Positions 1 through 11,257 of a stretch of 64,000 nucleotides of DNA are shown here, one piece after another (position 1 is the first letter of the stretch; every line of letters begins with the position of its first letter). The stretch is taken from the NCBI GenBank assembly GCA_010015805.1, contig ML978125.1, positions 2,170,001 to 2,234,000 on the forward strand, in the 5' to 3' direction. The notes under the pieces were generated by a model. It was not told the origin of the DNA, searched no databases, and saw nothing but the letters and a program-made list of their open reading frames with translations. The position numbers were made by a program, and so were the translations under genes. This stretch comes from Rhizodiscina lignyota (lineage: Eukaryota > Ascomycota > Dothideomycetes > Aulographales > Rhizodiscinaceae).

Positions 1-1771
1 CGCAGAGGGCTGGTATCGTTGCTTTCGAGCTCTACAGGTCAAGGGCAACGACTTGGGCCTTGTTCTTGGGCAGCTCGGCAACATCTTGAATGAGATGTCT
101 AAGCGGGCAGGCGTCGCGAGCAGGCGTGCGGTAAGCCGGCCTTGGAATCTATTTACGCGATTTCCAAAACTGACAATGTGAATATAGGCTCCTAGCCGTG
201 GGTCAGATCGTCCCACGAGTCGTTCTGACTCTCCCGCAATTCCCACACCCAGTTCACGATACTCCTCCCTAAGAGTAAATACAGACAACAAGCCACTCCC
301 GCGGCCGCCTCGATCCGGCTCTGAAACTCCTCTTCGCCTCGAAACACCAAGCGTCGTCTCTCCTAGGCCCTCATCACGAGCCCAATCTTCTCATTCGCAG
401 CATTCACCCCATTCACCACACTCACCACACTCGTATTCTCCTCGAACGCACTCGCCGCTCGCACAATCACCGCAGACACATTCTCCTCTGGCTCAATCAC
501 CGCGCGCACAATCGCCTGCTGCTCCGAAAGCCCGAGAGGCGGCGCCTTTTGAAGGCAAATTTGAGCAAGCTCGGGCTGCTCCCAAGCCGCCACTCAAGAA
601 AGAGATCCTCAAGAAACAGCCCACACTGGACGAATCATCAGAAGATATATCAGCCCTCCCACAACGGCCTAGCATTGGCTTTTCAAGGCGAGGATCAGCG
701 CTTAACAAGGATAGCAAGGAATCCGGTGTCAGACGATCTGGCTCTATCATTCGCCGGCTGAGAGCTGCAGGCTCAAAAGACGTCAAAGTTGGTACGCCAA
801 TCAAAGAACAGCCCGGAAAGTATTTCCAGCAAAAGCACGAGAGGTCAATGACCTCTGACCTCGCTGACTTATTCCGCGTCGCCGGCGAATCTCCGCGCAA
901 CTCGCGCGTGATTGTAGAGGTGGAGGAGAGCACAAGGCCGAGGAACAAGCTGCGAAAGAAGAGTGCCGACTTGGTCGGAGCTACTCTATCGCCCAAAAAG
1001 CCGAGCCAGCAGTTGAGCAAAGGAGTCGGGGCAAAATTAGCCCCCTCGCCGCTGGAACCTGCTGATTCTGCTTACTCCTCTGGCGAAGGCGAAGGCCACA
1101 AGGACACTGAGAGCTTGAACGAAGTTCACCGTGCCGACAGCAACGATCGCAACGGCATCGGCGGTCCTGTGCCGCAGCGAAAAGATTCCTTGCCCGTACA
1201 AGGCGCATCACCGACTCTAGCACGAGACATGTCACCTGTTCCACCCACATCGGTGTCGCCGACTCACCCTCCCAGAACTGCCTCGCCAAACCCACACTCT
1301 CTTCAGAACGGCTCTCCAAGACCTCATACGCCAACGACGAAATTTGGTCTTTTCCCACCCAGCAGACCCTTGACACCATCCGCGATGAGTGTACATTCAA
1401 GCGCCGGGGCATTGGAAGGGACCTCGAATCGTGAATCTCCTCTGCTAGCGAAGCAAAGGCAAAGGAATAGCAGTCTCTCGTACACCGCTTCAGTTGTGCG
1501 TGCTCCAGGGAGAAGTAGTGATGATGATAGCGCACCTGCGCCTGGAGTACCGCGGAACAAGAGGGGCAGTGGTGCCGCTATAAAGAGCGGTGTTGACGCC
1601 TATGCAGAGCCGAACGGAAGTGACAACAAGGAGAATAATGTGGGTGCACCAGTTTTGGGTGGGTTGGGCCGCAAGACGAGCCTGGCGAAGAAGAAGGGGA
1701 GTTTTGGGAGGTTGAGAGATTGGATGGGACGAAGAGGAAATTCAACTTCGTTGAGAGATGTTAGAGAGTGA
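1..1771 (+). CDS. Ser/Pro-rich protein of unknown function (3' part)
   Basis: The 5' end lies outside the window. The visible exons are 1-128 (frame 2) and 188-1771, joined over a 59-bp GTAAGC...TATAG intron. The first exon ends in a folded-looking stretch (LGLVLGQLGNILNEM). The second encodes about 527 residues that are mostly disordered and rich in Ser, Pro, Arg and Lys. It has an SP-repeat block near its start, several basic patches, and a basic C-terminus (GSFGRLRDWMGRRGN) that could bind membrane or nucleic acid. I do not recognise the family. The C-terminal style resembles fungal polarity or cortical scaffold proteins, but that is only an impression. Codon usage and splice signals look normal, so I am sure of the coding frame and unsure of the function. 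Confidence 0.8.
400..520 (+). repeat. Degenerate SP repeat inside a coding exon
   Basis: About 40 codons read as a run of His/Gln-Ser-Pro units (HSPHSPHSPHSYSP, then THSPLAQSP twice with changes). Ser-Pro is the minimal target of proline-directed kinases (CDK/MAPK). The DNA is imperfectly repetitive (ttcaccc/ctcacca units), so it may have grown by slippage. Confidence 0.7.
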
Positions 1772-2494
1772 GCCACGAACATCACTCGCGAATGCGTATC
1801 AGTTTTGCATGGCACGATTCCCCTTTCCCGGCGTTCTGGAGAACAAAATTGAGGAGCATTTAGCGAGCAGGCCTTGGATTGATGATGCTAGGAAAGCACT
1901 TTCGGCGTATCCAGCCTTCACGAACCTGTCATGAACCACACGAGACGTCCTTTCTGTATGTTTTGTCTCAAGGATTTTCCTTTCCTCTGCACTTCTGCTC
2001 TTCCTACCAGTCCGGCGCTACTTCTCCTATTGCACCCGGGCTCCGCACCTGGGCAAATGTAAATTCAATGAATCGATGTTGTATTATGATGGAGCTCGTT
2101 TCGCGTGAGCGTATGAGATCTGCAACTTGAGTGTCTCTTTTGCCCGACGACGAGAAGCGAACCTTCTGAGGCAAGTTTCGCCAGCTACTCCCCTGACAAC
2201 CTCGAATATAAACTCACCAATACGCAGATACTTCTTATAATTGCTGAAGGCAATTGAAATAGAGTGGCTCTGTAGACTTTCCGCTCCATGGAACCAGCAC
2301 GCTAAGGTATAAGGCCTCTTGCACCATGTGTGAGGTTTTGCGGCTGTAGGATCGCGACTTCCCCATGAGAAAGATCGAGACCGATAAGCCTTCTACAATC
2401 CTCAGCCGATCCTCAACCTCAACTTGCGCCTTCTTCTATTTTTCGTCCGTTGTAATCCTGAGGCCCAGGTTTTCGCCTGCCACTCGATAGAGTT
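1772..2494. other. Intergenic, with dispersed repeat copy A
   Basis: This holds the 3' flank of the Ser/Pro-rich gene, a dispersed repeat copy (2091-2275), and the pyrimidine-rich leader of the next gene (about 2400-2490). No further gene was seen. Confidence 0.6.
2091..2275 (+). repeat. Dispersed repeat family 1, copy A
   Basis: This is one of four related copies (others at about 36175, 38095 and 47449), all on the + strand. Shared blocks in order are GAGC-x-x-GTTTC, GTGAGCGTATGAGA, CGAGAAGC, CCCTGACAACCTCGAAT, and AAACTCACCAATACGC. The start (GGAGCTC) and the end (GTGGCTC) hint at short inverted termini, as in a MITE. It has no coding capacity. Confidence 0.7.
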
Positions 2495-5400
2495 ATGTTT
2501 ACGATGGACAGTCAGTTGCGCTCGTCGTCTGTTGAAAACAAACCGTCTCCGCCACCTCGTGGCCGTCCTTCTCTCATTCCCATCATCTCATCCCGTCTCA
2601 AGTCCGCTCACTACTCACAAGCTAGAGGCGGCACGATGCCTCTCACAGAGCTGGACCCAAACGTCAGCGGCCGCACAAGCAGAGCGTCTGCAACATCTTC
2701 GGCGAATACCAAAGATTCTGCGAAACGCAATGCCACTGGGAAATCAGATCCGCTCTCCACCGCTCCAGGCGTCATGAGCATGCTCAAGACAACGACTGAG
2801 CTGGGTGACATAGCTTCGTTGGCCATTCCTCCACGCACCAGCGGCTTCAATCGCAACAACCAGCGCCGCGGCGCCGCAAATTCAAGGGTATCAGCAGGCT
2901 CAGTCGCTTCACAGCCATCCGGAAGACCTCGTTCCAACCATCATGCCTGGCCTTCCGCGTCTTCAGGACCGCGACGATCTATCACGAGCAATCTCACTGT
3001 GCCGGATCACCTTCTTTCTAAACAGCTTGGTCTCCAAGATGGCTCTCTCGCTATGCCCACTGCAGTCCATCCAGGCAAATCAGGCCGCTCCTTCAGCCTC
3101 ACAGGAACGGTACCACCTCTACCACCAATACCAGTCCATCGATCGATGACGAGTCTTCGAAACCACGAGCCTATTCTGCGTCCTCGTTCACCGTACATGT
3201 ACCCTACTCGACTCAAGCGACCCGGCTATCGCGCCCCATCACCGGCACTGAGTGACATTACCGGCATGCCCTCGAACAAACACCAGGGACATAGGCCTGG
3301 GCCTATGTTTCGACAGGCCCCGGTTGCGTCGTCGGGAAAGGGGTCCATGTCATCTCGCTTACCATATCCTACATCGAGAAATAGGTCTGCACCGACTGCA
3401 GTTGGACAGCTGGAGTCAACGGTTATGAAGCAGGAACGCGGTCCCTCACGACACCTTGGACATGGACAGCCTGCTATTCTCGCTCCGGCTCCTCTCCGAC
3501 CTCGTACCAGGACACGTATCTCACCTTCTCCAGGACTGCCATCGTCTCGGCAGTCTTCGTCAGTTCCGACAACGCCGACCGACTGCCTTTCAACGCAAGT
3601 TATGGTCAGCGTAAACACGGCTACCGAGGTGACGAGTATCGCACACACTTCAGCATCTGCAGTAACTGTCGATGACGGACCAACATACTATGACTATAGT
3701 GAAGCTTTTCACCCTCAGCAAGTTCTGAGATCTGTCCCACGAGCCCCAGAACCATCTCGCTCTCCTCCAGTGCCCATGGGTATGGTAGAACGTATCAGGG
3801 CACTACTTGAAGAACGGTCAACCTTCGATCATACAGGGCATGCCATGAACGGCATCAATCCAGTTGGCGTAATGCCTGAACTGCCTACAGACCAAGAAAT
3901 GACAGAACTACCTGGTGATCCGGGACCCCATCTGACGCGTAACCTGGTCATCGCAGCTATGGGAGCTGACTCTTCAACTATCGAATCGATTGCGCATCTA
4001 ATCACCGACGTGCGAGATGAGGAGTCCAGCGACCATCGACCTTCCGAAGATGGCTCAGCTCAGGGTAACACCAGCATGGGTAAATCAGGCAAAGAAACGC
4101 CCAACAAGCGGTTGAGTGCCATCTCTGAGGCTCCATCTGGTACAACTGCATCAACTTCGAACTCCGCAGCAATCGAATTCGCTATTAGATACAGCATGCC
4201 CATGCCGGCCCCAGCGTCTGACTCTCATAATATCTTCATTCCAGATCCAGATGAATCAGACGAGTGGCATCAGTCGCCTGATGAATCTGCACCACAGCAT
4301 TCATCGTCAAAGGAACGAGCCGGTCCGAATGGAGAGGACAAGAACGAAGAAGAGCAAACACCGAGAAACTCCGAAATGGAGTTTCACACTTTCAATACCA
4401 TGGATCAGTCGACAGGCTCTATCAAAGTTGCTACGGAAGTCGTGTTCGAACGCAGAAGAGAGGCATTGTCTTTGCTTGAGCCACGAAGGACTCCCGATCG
4501 TTCCAAGAGTCTTGTTCTGCCAGTTTCTTCTCCCACGAGGGACTCATCCAGCAGATACTCGGTGCCCACAGGCCGAACTGTGTGGACAAATGACGAAATC
4601 ACTTCCAGCGAAGTGACGTCCACTGACTTTGCTATTCGGATCAGCCTACCGGTGGACCCGATACCACTGAAACCCTTGCCCCTGAGGATCTCTGCGGTTA
4701 CTACGCGCGATGTCAAGGAAGCGGCTGAGGAACTGCCAGTGAACGCCGACGCACCAATCGTCACAGTCACTGAATCCACAGATGTCATTGAGCCTGAGCC
4801 ACCTGTCTCGCCTGTTCAAAACGACAGGATGATCAATCATAGAGACAGCCCTGTCTCTCCTGTTGCACATAACTTGCCAAGTTCTGCACTGAATGCGACG
4901 TTTGAAAAGCACACCAAGCCGTCGGCTCTCGCTGTTGTCGAAGTCGAAAAACCGCAGCCGACTGTCGAACAAGAGTCTGACTTCACCGGTAATACCACGC
5001 GCGCGACTTATGGTTCCAATACTACTGAGTCGGAGACTCCAGCCCATCGAGACTCCGCTCTTAGCGGCAAAGAGCAGGAAACAGATAATGACAGAGACGC
5101 ATCGACCACAGATCTACGCTTCTCTGCGTTCAATCATCCTCCTGGTTTGGGTTCTGTCCATCCTGATCTCAATGAAGAAGGTCATGAGGATGCATCTATG
5201 GCAGATTTCCGCATTTCAAATTTCAAGTTCCCAATGCCTGCGCGTGGACGTAGAGCATCGTTCGATTCAGCCACTGGACGGATATCGAAGGATAGTGCGA
5301 GGACTGGTTGGCCACCAAGGACATCAAGCAAAGCTTTGAAAGAGATCAGAGGCATCCCAAGTCTTCATTTCAGCAGTATCAACTTGGTCGAACGCCTGAA

Positions 5401-7456
5401 CCAGGCTCTGGGCCATAGGAGAAGCACCAGCGCGGATGGCGCGAGCGTCGATCTTTCCGGTCAGAAGAAGGCAGATGATGTTAGAGAGAGGTATAGGAGT
5501 TTCTTCAAGGATTGGGATGGTTTCGATGTTTCGACCCCGGCCATAGAGAAAGATCAGGTCTTGATTGTTCAGCCCCAGGCCGAGCAGGAGTACGATACCC
5601 TTGAAGAACAGATTGACAAGATCAATAAGGAGGAGGATAATGACAACGAGGGGGTTGCACATGAAGAAAAAGACTGGAACAGTGACATGCGAAGCGAGGA
5701 AGAAACCCCGATTGCTGTAGCTGCTGCAGCAGCAGCAATCACTCGTCCTATGAGCCCTCAAGAGATCATCGAGGAGGTCAACCGATTGGAGATCCCGAAT
5801 GTCAATGGATTGACGCAGCGGCTCAGCGAATTAATACCTAGCCTCAGGCGATATGCTGACGATGACATCACGGAAGATGCGACCTTTGACGACACCTTGA
5901 ACGAAATACGCGGGCTCGGTCGTAGACGAATTGTCCGTGCAGATGGCCGAGTCGTAAGCTTGGTCAGGCTAGACCACTGGATCTTGCCAGACGAAGTTCC
6001 ATCTTTATTGTCTGATGGCACGACACTTGATGTGGAACTCATCGGCAGCAAGCGTAGTTCTGCAGATACTGGAATAGGAACGGGAGAGGCCAGCAACAGT
6101 GAAGACTCGGAAGAGAAACGAACCTCCGCGGCAACGCAAACTACAAGTGGAACCGGCAGTACAGCGAACAGATCTAGCGGCACTCGAAAAACTCCCCTCG
6201 CTGAGCTTGAAGCACCATTACCTGTGGTTGTCAGAGGGCGCAGCATGACTGACAGCTATGCCGTTGTTCGAACATCTTCTCGTTTGCTTGATAGCCATGA
6301 TTCTCGCCGTTCACTGGCTGCTGTGGAGCTACCTGCCTCTGCGTCTTTTGAAATCCGACCGTGGAACTTCGATGCCAGCTATCCTTGGGCTGGGAAGAAT
6401 ACCCTAATCGACATTTCCTTTCCTGCTCCAACATTTCAGCGCGATTCTCCTGGCAAATCTGGTCCTTCCAAACTTCGAGCTCGACTCAGCGACCCTGAAG
6501 CCAACGATGACGATGACAAAAGCGACCAGAGCACCATCAAAGCACTTGGTATCAAGGATGGCGACGGCATGACAGGTGAAGTTACAGGCACAACTGAGGA
6601 TACCTTCACACACTGTCGCAGGAGCAGTCGCCGCAGCGTCTTGGGCTCTGTGACGCGAAGATTCGGCAACACACTCTCATCTCACAGTAAGAATGACAAA
6701 AACAGCCCGGCCATCAATGTCACTGTCGCCAGCTCCGGATTCACAAGTGTCGACAACTCCGGCTTCCTTCTCAGCGCAGACCTGCTCTCCCTCCGCGAGC
6801 ATGAACGAGTAGTCGACCCTGGAGATCGCTACCCAACGACTGGCCTGAGCCCACCGAATGCTTTCAACCTCGACGAAGTGCGCAGCTTCTTCTCCGACGA
6901 TTCAAGCATCGCGGGCGTAAGAGGCAGCAGTGCGCCCTTTAATCAACGCGTTGGAATCGGCAAACGGCTTACGGGCATGGGAGTCGCGAGATTGAAGATG
7001 GGCATGACCCGTGCTGCGAGCGCTATGGACCACCGCAGCTTGAAGCCCTCCGACGCGCTGCGTGCAGGCGCAGGGTCGCCGCATTCCGACTCGGCCGCGA
7101 ATGTAAATGGGAATGCACGACGACTCAACGGCGTCCGTTCCGCTGCCACCATGAGGAACGGGGCCCGTATGAGACATATGCGTCTTGGTGGTCGCGATGC
7201 TCTTGGCGTGGACGAGGAGCCGTTGCCGAACGACGGTTCGGAGAGTCCAAGTTTTACGACAGGGTACGATGGGAGCAATGTCGTTGGTATGTCGAAGACG
7301 GAGTTTCGCGCGAGAAAGTTTGTTGAGAAGATTAAGGTGCTGTGGTATAAGAGTGGGGAGTTGATTAGGAGTATTAGTGGCAGGAACCGGAAGGATAGCT
7401 GGCTGGGAGAGAGAAGAGTTGGGATGGAGGAGAGTGATGCATACTCTGGGACCTGA
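2495..7456 (+). CDS. Large disordered protein of unknown function (1653 aa)
   Basis: A single 4.96-kb exon. The start is ATG 2495; a second ATG lies three codons downstream (2504), and either could be used after the CT-rich leader. The N-terminal two thirds is Ser/Thr/Pro-rich and disordered. More ordered-looking pieces are a segment near residues 960-1010 (ERLNQALGHRR, then RYRSFFKDWDGFD), a helical piece after a run of seven Ala near 1080 (MSPQEIIEEVNRLEIPN...LTQRLSELIP), and a basic C-terminal segment (ARKFVEKIKVLWYKSGELIR). There is no signal peptide or transmembrane segment. I recognise no named domain. The length, frame integrity and codon use make it a real gene; its role is unknown. 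Confidence 0.85.
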   Translation: MFTMDSQLRSSSVENKPSPPPRGRPSLIPIISSRLKSAHYSQARGGTMPLTELDPNVSGRTSRASATSSANTKDSAKRNATGKSDPLSTAPGVMSMLKTTTELGDIASLAIPPRTSGFNRNNQRRGAANSRVSAGSVASQPSGRPRSNHHAWPSASSGPRRSITSNLTVPDHLLSKQLGLQDGSLAMPTAVHPGKSGRSFSLTGTVPPLPPIPVHRSMTSLRNHEPILRPRSPYMYPTRLKRPGYRAPSPALSDITGMPSNKHQGHRPGPMFRQAPVASSGKGSMSSRLPYPTSRNRSAPTAVGQLESTVMKQERGPSRHLGHGQPAILAPAPLRPRTRTRISPSPGLPSSRQSSSVPTTPTDCLSTQVMVSVNTATEVTSIAHTSASAVTVDDGPTYYDYSEAFHPQQVLRSVPRAPEPSRSPPVPMGMVERIRALLEERSTFDHTGHAMNGINPVGVMPELPTDQEMTELPGDPGPHLTRNLVIAAMGADSSTIESIAHLITDVRDEESSDHRPSEDGSAQGNTSMGKSGKETPNKRLSAISEAPSGTTASTSNSAAIEFAIRYSMPMPAPASDSHNIFIPDPDESDEWHQSPDESAPQHSSSKERAGPNGEDKNEEEQTPRNSEMEFHTFNTMDQSTGSIKVATEVVFERRREALSLLEPRRTPDRSKSLVLPVSSPTRDSSSRYSVPTGRTVWTNDEITSSEVTSTDFAIRISLPVDPIPLKPLPLRISAVTTRDVKEAAEELPVNADAPIVTVTESTDVIEPEPPVSPVQNDRMINHRDSPVSPVAHNLPSSALNATFEKHTKPSALAVVEVEKPQPTVEQESDFTGNTTRATYGSNTTESETPAHRDSALSGKEQETDNDRDASTTDLRFSAFNHPPGLGSVHPDLNEEGHEDASMADFRISNFKFPMPARGRRASFDSATGRISKDSARTGWPPRTSSKALKEIRGIPSLHFSSINLVERLNQALGHRRSTSADGASVDLSGQKKADDVRERYRSFFKDWDGFDVSTPAIEKDQVLIVQPQAEQEYDTLEEQIDKINKEEDNDNEGVAHEEKDWNSDMRSEEETPIAVAAAAAAITRPMSPQEIIEEVNRLEIPNVNGLTQRLSELIPSLRRYADDDITEDATFDDTLNEIRGLGRRRIVRADGRVVSLVRLDHWILPDEVPSLLSDGTTLDVELIGSKRSSADTGIGTGEASNSEDSEEKRTSAATQTTSGTGSTANRSSGTRKTPLAELEAPLPVVVRGRSMTDSYAVVRTSSRLLDSHDSRRSLAAVELPASASFEIRPWNFDASYPWAGKNTLIDISFPAPTFQRDSPGKSGPSKLRARLSDPEANDDDDKSDQSTIKALGIKDGDGMTGEVTGTTEDTFTHCRRSSRRSVLGSVTRRFGNTLSSHSKNDKNSPAINVTVASSGFTSVDNSGFLLSADLLSLREHERVVDPGDRYPTTGLSPPNAFNLDEVRSFFSDDSSIAGVRGSSAPFNQRVGIGKRLTGMGVARLKMGMTRAASAMDHRSLKPSDALRAGAGSPHSDSAANVNGNARRLNGVRSAATMRNGARMRHMRLGGRDALGVDEEPLPNDGSESPSFTTGYDGSNVVGMSKTEFRARKFVEKIKVLWYKSGELIRSISGRNRKDSWLGERRVGMEESDAYSGT

Positions 7457-8072
7457 ACTGAAAGAGGATGAGTGAGAACGGTGGCGAGGCAGGCGCATGA
7501 GAAGAGATGGGACTACTTTCGTTTGTTCTGCGGTATTTTACGGTGCATCTCATGTCGAGATTGGCTGACGATGAAGTCTCTTGGGGAATGTCGGATACGC
7601 TTTAGATGATATTCGCTTATTTTACGCATCTTCTGGGTGCATGTTGAGTTATGGGGTCTTGCGAGGAGCAACGGCGCTGGAAGGGTGGCAATTCGAGGTA
7701 ATGGTTGATGTCCGTATTCTGTCGCTACCGACTAGATTGTTGTAGCCAATAGTGATAATGAATAATGATAATGTTTGATCCATCTTATATTCCATTGAGA
7801 TTCTGGCTCTCTCTGTGTAATTCTTAGAATGCTATTGGCTTCATTCACTACAAGCGGGGACGTTGACTGAGATCGCCGTTGAATTGCTCGTTGATGCGGG
7901 TGACTGGAGTTGATCGTTCAGTATGGCCATGGAATATTATCAGTCAGATACAGGCCCTTCTCCTTCTCTTTTCATTTTCCATTCGCGTCGTCAAGTCAGA
8001 GCTAAACATCGAAAGTTTTACAAACTCATCATCCCAAAAAGCTCATCACAAATTCATCTACCAACACTCAAA
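7457..8072. other. Intergenic between two co-directional genes
   Basis: A 616-bp spacer with an AT-richer stretch at 7735-7790 that contains a CCAAT box (7747) and TGATAATG repeats. It probably holds the terminator of the 1653-residue gene and the promoter of the small downstream gene. Nothing else was seen. Confidence 0.5.
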
Positions 8073-8777
8073 ATGGGTATCAACAAGACGCTTAAAAACA
8101 TCTTCCGAAGCCAGAAAGACACTTCGACGTCAGATGTCTCAAAAGAAAACCAGGACTGCATCGAGCGCATAGGTGAGCAGCGTGATACAATGGAGCCCAA
8201 GAAGCAAACGCTGATGAGTTGCGTAGAGCCACCAGACCACCAGACCAAAAAGGTATGTCGGCGTACAGATTCCCGTTTGGTGGTCGCGAATAGGACATCG
8301 CCAGAGCCATTGGTATCGGCGAATTTCGCAGGCTCGTCGTCCTTCAGTATGCCTGTCCCACCCGAAGCGGCGTGGTTCAGCGGTACACTTAACCGTGCAT
8401 CCCCAAATTCTCCCCATCATTCGAGCTCCAGTACGTCGATGGATTCTTGGAAGAGCTTGGAATCCAGCAAAACTTCCGACGAGGCACAGGGTACTGGGGT
8501 TATCGAAGGCCGCCTGTCTGGCTCGCGCTGGAACGTAGGCAGCGGTACTTCTGCTGAAGACAGCGGAAAAGCTCCTACCCAAGAATATCGGAGCCGCTTT
8601 GCAGAAGATATGTCGAAAAGATCCACCATCGTGTGCGAATCCTTCGGCACAGACTTGCTGCACCAAGAAGACTCACTCGCTGGACTGCCGCGCTCTTCGC
8701 TGAAGGTAGTAGAGAAGTCCAAGGCAAAGATACGCCTTAGGTGTCAATTACAGCGCTTCCTGGGGTTCTTCTCGTAG
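8073..8777 (+). CDS. Small Ser-rich protein of unknown function (234 aa)
   Basis: The open frame extends upstream to 7923, but the ATG at 8073 has the better context (CTCAAAATGG) and follows a CT-rich leader, so I start there. The protein begins MGINKTLKNIFRSQ, a Gly2 start with a basic amphipathic stretch that could be N-myristoylated. The middle is Ser-rich and disordered. It ends in a basic, hydrophobic tail (RLRCQLQRFLGFF). I do not recognise the family. The stop lies only 27 bp from the end of the convergent MON1 gene, so the 3' UTRs must overlap. Confidence 0.6.
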   Translation: MGINKTLKNIFRSQKDTSTSDVSKENQDCIERIGEQRDTMEPKKQTLMSCVEPPDHQTKKVCRRTDSRLVVANRTSPEPLVSANFAGSSSFSMPVPPEAAWFSGTLNRASPNSPHHSSSSTSMDSWKSLESSKTSDEAQGTGVIEGRLSGSRWNVGSGTSAEDSGKAPTQEYRSRFAEDMSKRSTIVCESFGTDLLHQEDSLAGLPRSSLKVVEKSKAKIRLRCQLQRFLGFFS

Positions 8778-8804
8778 ACGAACGCGCCTGGCATCAATAG
8801 GAGC

Positions 8805-10879
8805 TCAAAAGACCGCACCGCCAATGATGAAAACACGATCCTCATTGCGGCGGACGTAGGTGACAATTGCATTGGCTGCTACTGCCATTGCTGTGCGAGG
8901 TGTTGAGCTTGGCGCGATTGCGTAGAGTTCAAAAAGTGGAGTTGACCAGGCAATTGCAGTGTATGTTGTACTTGTTTCATGATGTATTTTTGGTGCGGTT
9001 GGGCGTGCGTGTAACGTACTGTTTAGGTGTGCGTAGAGCGTGTGCAGTCTGGAGTTTGTATGTTAGTTGTCGGGTTTGTTTTAGGTGCCTGATGTTTAAC
9101 CAATGCAAGACGGAGTTGCATACCTTCTTTTCGCAATTAATGTACTAAAATGTGGCTCGTATGAAGGCATGATGAATTGAACATTGCCCCGGGACTTGTA
9201 CAAGAAGTGCTTGATCAATGTGCCTGGCACTATATCTGCACAACTTGAACGGCCCTGCTTTACTGCGATTCGAATAATGCGAATGCTGCCGTTCTTTTCC
9301 AGTTGCTGTTCAGGAATATTAGCTTTTGGCTACGATTAAAATTTGATGGTTAGTTCACCTCAACAAGCTCATTGCGCATTTCTCTCATTTCGTAGAAGCT
9401 CTCTCTGTCGGCGCTGATCAAGAGAATAGCAACTTCATCACCTGGCCCGTCAGAAGTAGATGGTCGCTCTGTGACCTCTTTGGAGGCCTTGTCCAGGTTG
9501 AGAAAACTGACATACATATAAAGGTATCCGGTATTGTTGAAACCAGGTAGACACAGAGGGATCCAGTTCTCGCCGCCTCCAGCCTTGACACTTCCCGCTT
9601 CGAAGAGCATGTTGAAGATGAGATGCAGATCGCCTGGATGTAGCGAGTGCTTCTTTGGTCGTACAACGCTCACGAGTCTTCCGCTAGCAACTATGAGGCC
9701 ATAGAGAAGTCCCGGTCGGCGTTTGCTGAGCAGCGTGTTATTGACAACTTGTCGGTGGGATTTTCGCATTTTCAAGCATTCGAGAGCTGAAAGAAGTGTA
9801 GAAGGTGAGCCACGAGTGAAGCCATCCGCTAATGCTGAAAGTAAGGTCTCTGTGCCCTGCAAAGGTCTTCTCAGGTCTGTTGATGGTCGGTTTGAAAACA
9901 TTTTCTCCATGCTTGGCAAAGTCAAAGTCGACAATATCTGCATGTACAGCGACTCCAACTGCGTTCGTAGCTGCGAATCGCTTTCTCCAAGCCGACTGAT
10001 CGCAACGAGGTTCAGTGGTCCCTTTGAAAGAACGACAAAACGCGATTCACCCGCCGTGAAGCCTTTCAACATATCCTTTGCTCCTTGATAGAATGATATG
10101 ATCGTTTGAACAACGCCAATATAATTAGTTATTAGGCGATCGTCCCCGTGTCTGCTCCAGATAGGCTTCCCTGCTGAGGAGAGGATGAGGAAATGCTTAA
10201 GTTTTGATTTCCATTCGCTTAGAACTGAAAGCTCGTTTGACCCATCTTCTTTGATCTGCTCCAGCTCATCGAATTCATGTGCAAATGTTCGCTCAAACAC
10301 CTCGTCATCTGAGAAAATAGCTGCTTCTGCTCGTTTCTCGGAATCCGACGGCGACGCTGTAGGCTTCCATGCGAGTCCTTCTCGATCAGGAATAACCTCC
10401 CCAAGGATACTCTCCAAGTCCGCACTTACTTCAAGTGCTGGTGCAAAGCTCCTTAGGCTGGCCGTGTCGTCAATGTCACTGCCACTGCGGCTAACATTGT
10501 ACCCTGCTGTTGCACTGGCTTGTCTAGAAGCCGCGCTCGAGTGTACTTCATGCAAAGTAGCCCCGTGACTCAAAGTATGCACATCTCCAAGTGATAGAGC
10601 AGTTGTAGCTTTCCCTTGCAGTGGTGGTCTCCCAGTACCCGTGGACGGCCGTAGGGACCTTAGCGAAGATCTGGAGCCCCGATGTGCTACAGTCATCCTT
10701 GGTCGTGGGGGGAGAGGTGGAGGTGTGATCTCTCCTGATGCTTCGCCAGAAATCGCTTCATCTTCGCTGTTCTTGAAATCTTTTGCAGATACACCTTGGT
10801 CCTCCGTTGCGATTGGCGTATCGGTCAATGTGTCTTCCGGTCGCAAAGGCTCCGCCTCGGAATCTTTGCTGGCAGACAT
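8805..10879 (-). CDS. mon1: Vacuolar fusion protein MON1
   Basis: The 648-residue model has exons 9359-10879, 9124-9305 and 8805-9048; the introns are 53 and 75 bp. Without splicing the frame stops at 9350, but joining restores the conserved end, including LFELYAIAPS and the final FIIGGAVF. MON1 pairs with CCZ1 as the nucleotide exchange factor that loads Rab7/Ypt7 on late endosomes and vacuoles. The N-terminal 200 residues are acidic and disordered. The first longin-type region follows (KHFLILSSAGKPIWSRHGDD, then IISFYQGAKDML), with the second and third in the C-terminal half. It is divergent from DOP1, another endomembrane gene. The family call is firm. Confidence 0.95.
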
Positions 10880-11257
10880 GACTATCCCGCTTAGGTTATC
10901 GTAATAAAGGTATCATTACGGTTTCGTGATGGCGACACGACCTAAGCTCTGGTCTGTGGGAGGTCAACGAGATAGCCACAACCGCATCTTCTCAACTAGT
11001 TTGAATCAGCCTCTTGGCGCAAATTGTTCATTCAATCACTGAAACGCAGTGTGAGTTACAATGATGCTTCGTAGTGCTGCGAGGTTCATTTATAGGAGAA
11101 AGGTGTAACGTGACGTAGTTGTAAGGATGATTGCCAAGACTATACTTGTCATTAAAGTCGCGAGACGCGTGGAATTTGGAGCTCCCACCAGGCACCGATA
11201 TCAGCGATGTATTTCTGCCCATGGACGCCATTTCAGGCACATCTGAGCTCATGAACA
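10880..11257. promoter_or_regulatory. Shared divergent promoter of MON1 and DOP1
   Basis: Only 378 bp separate the two start codons, so both promoters and 5' UTRs fit here. No clear TATA box was seen, as is usual for housekeeping genes. Confidence 0.6.
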
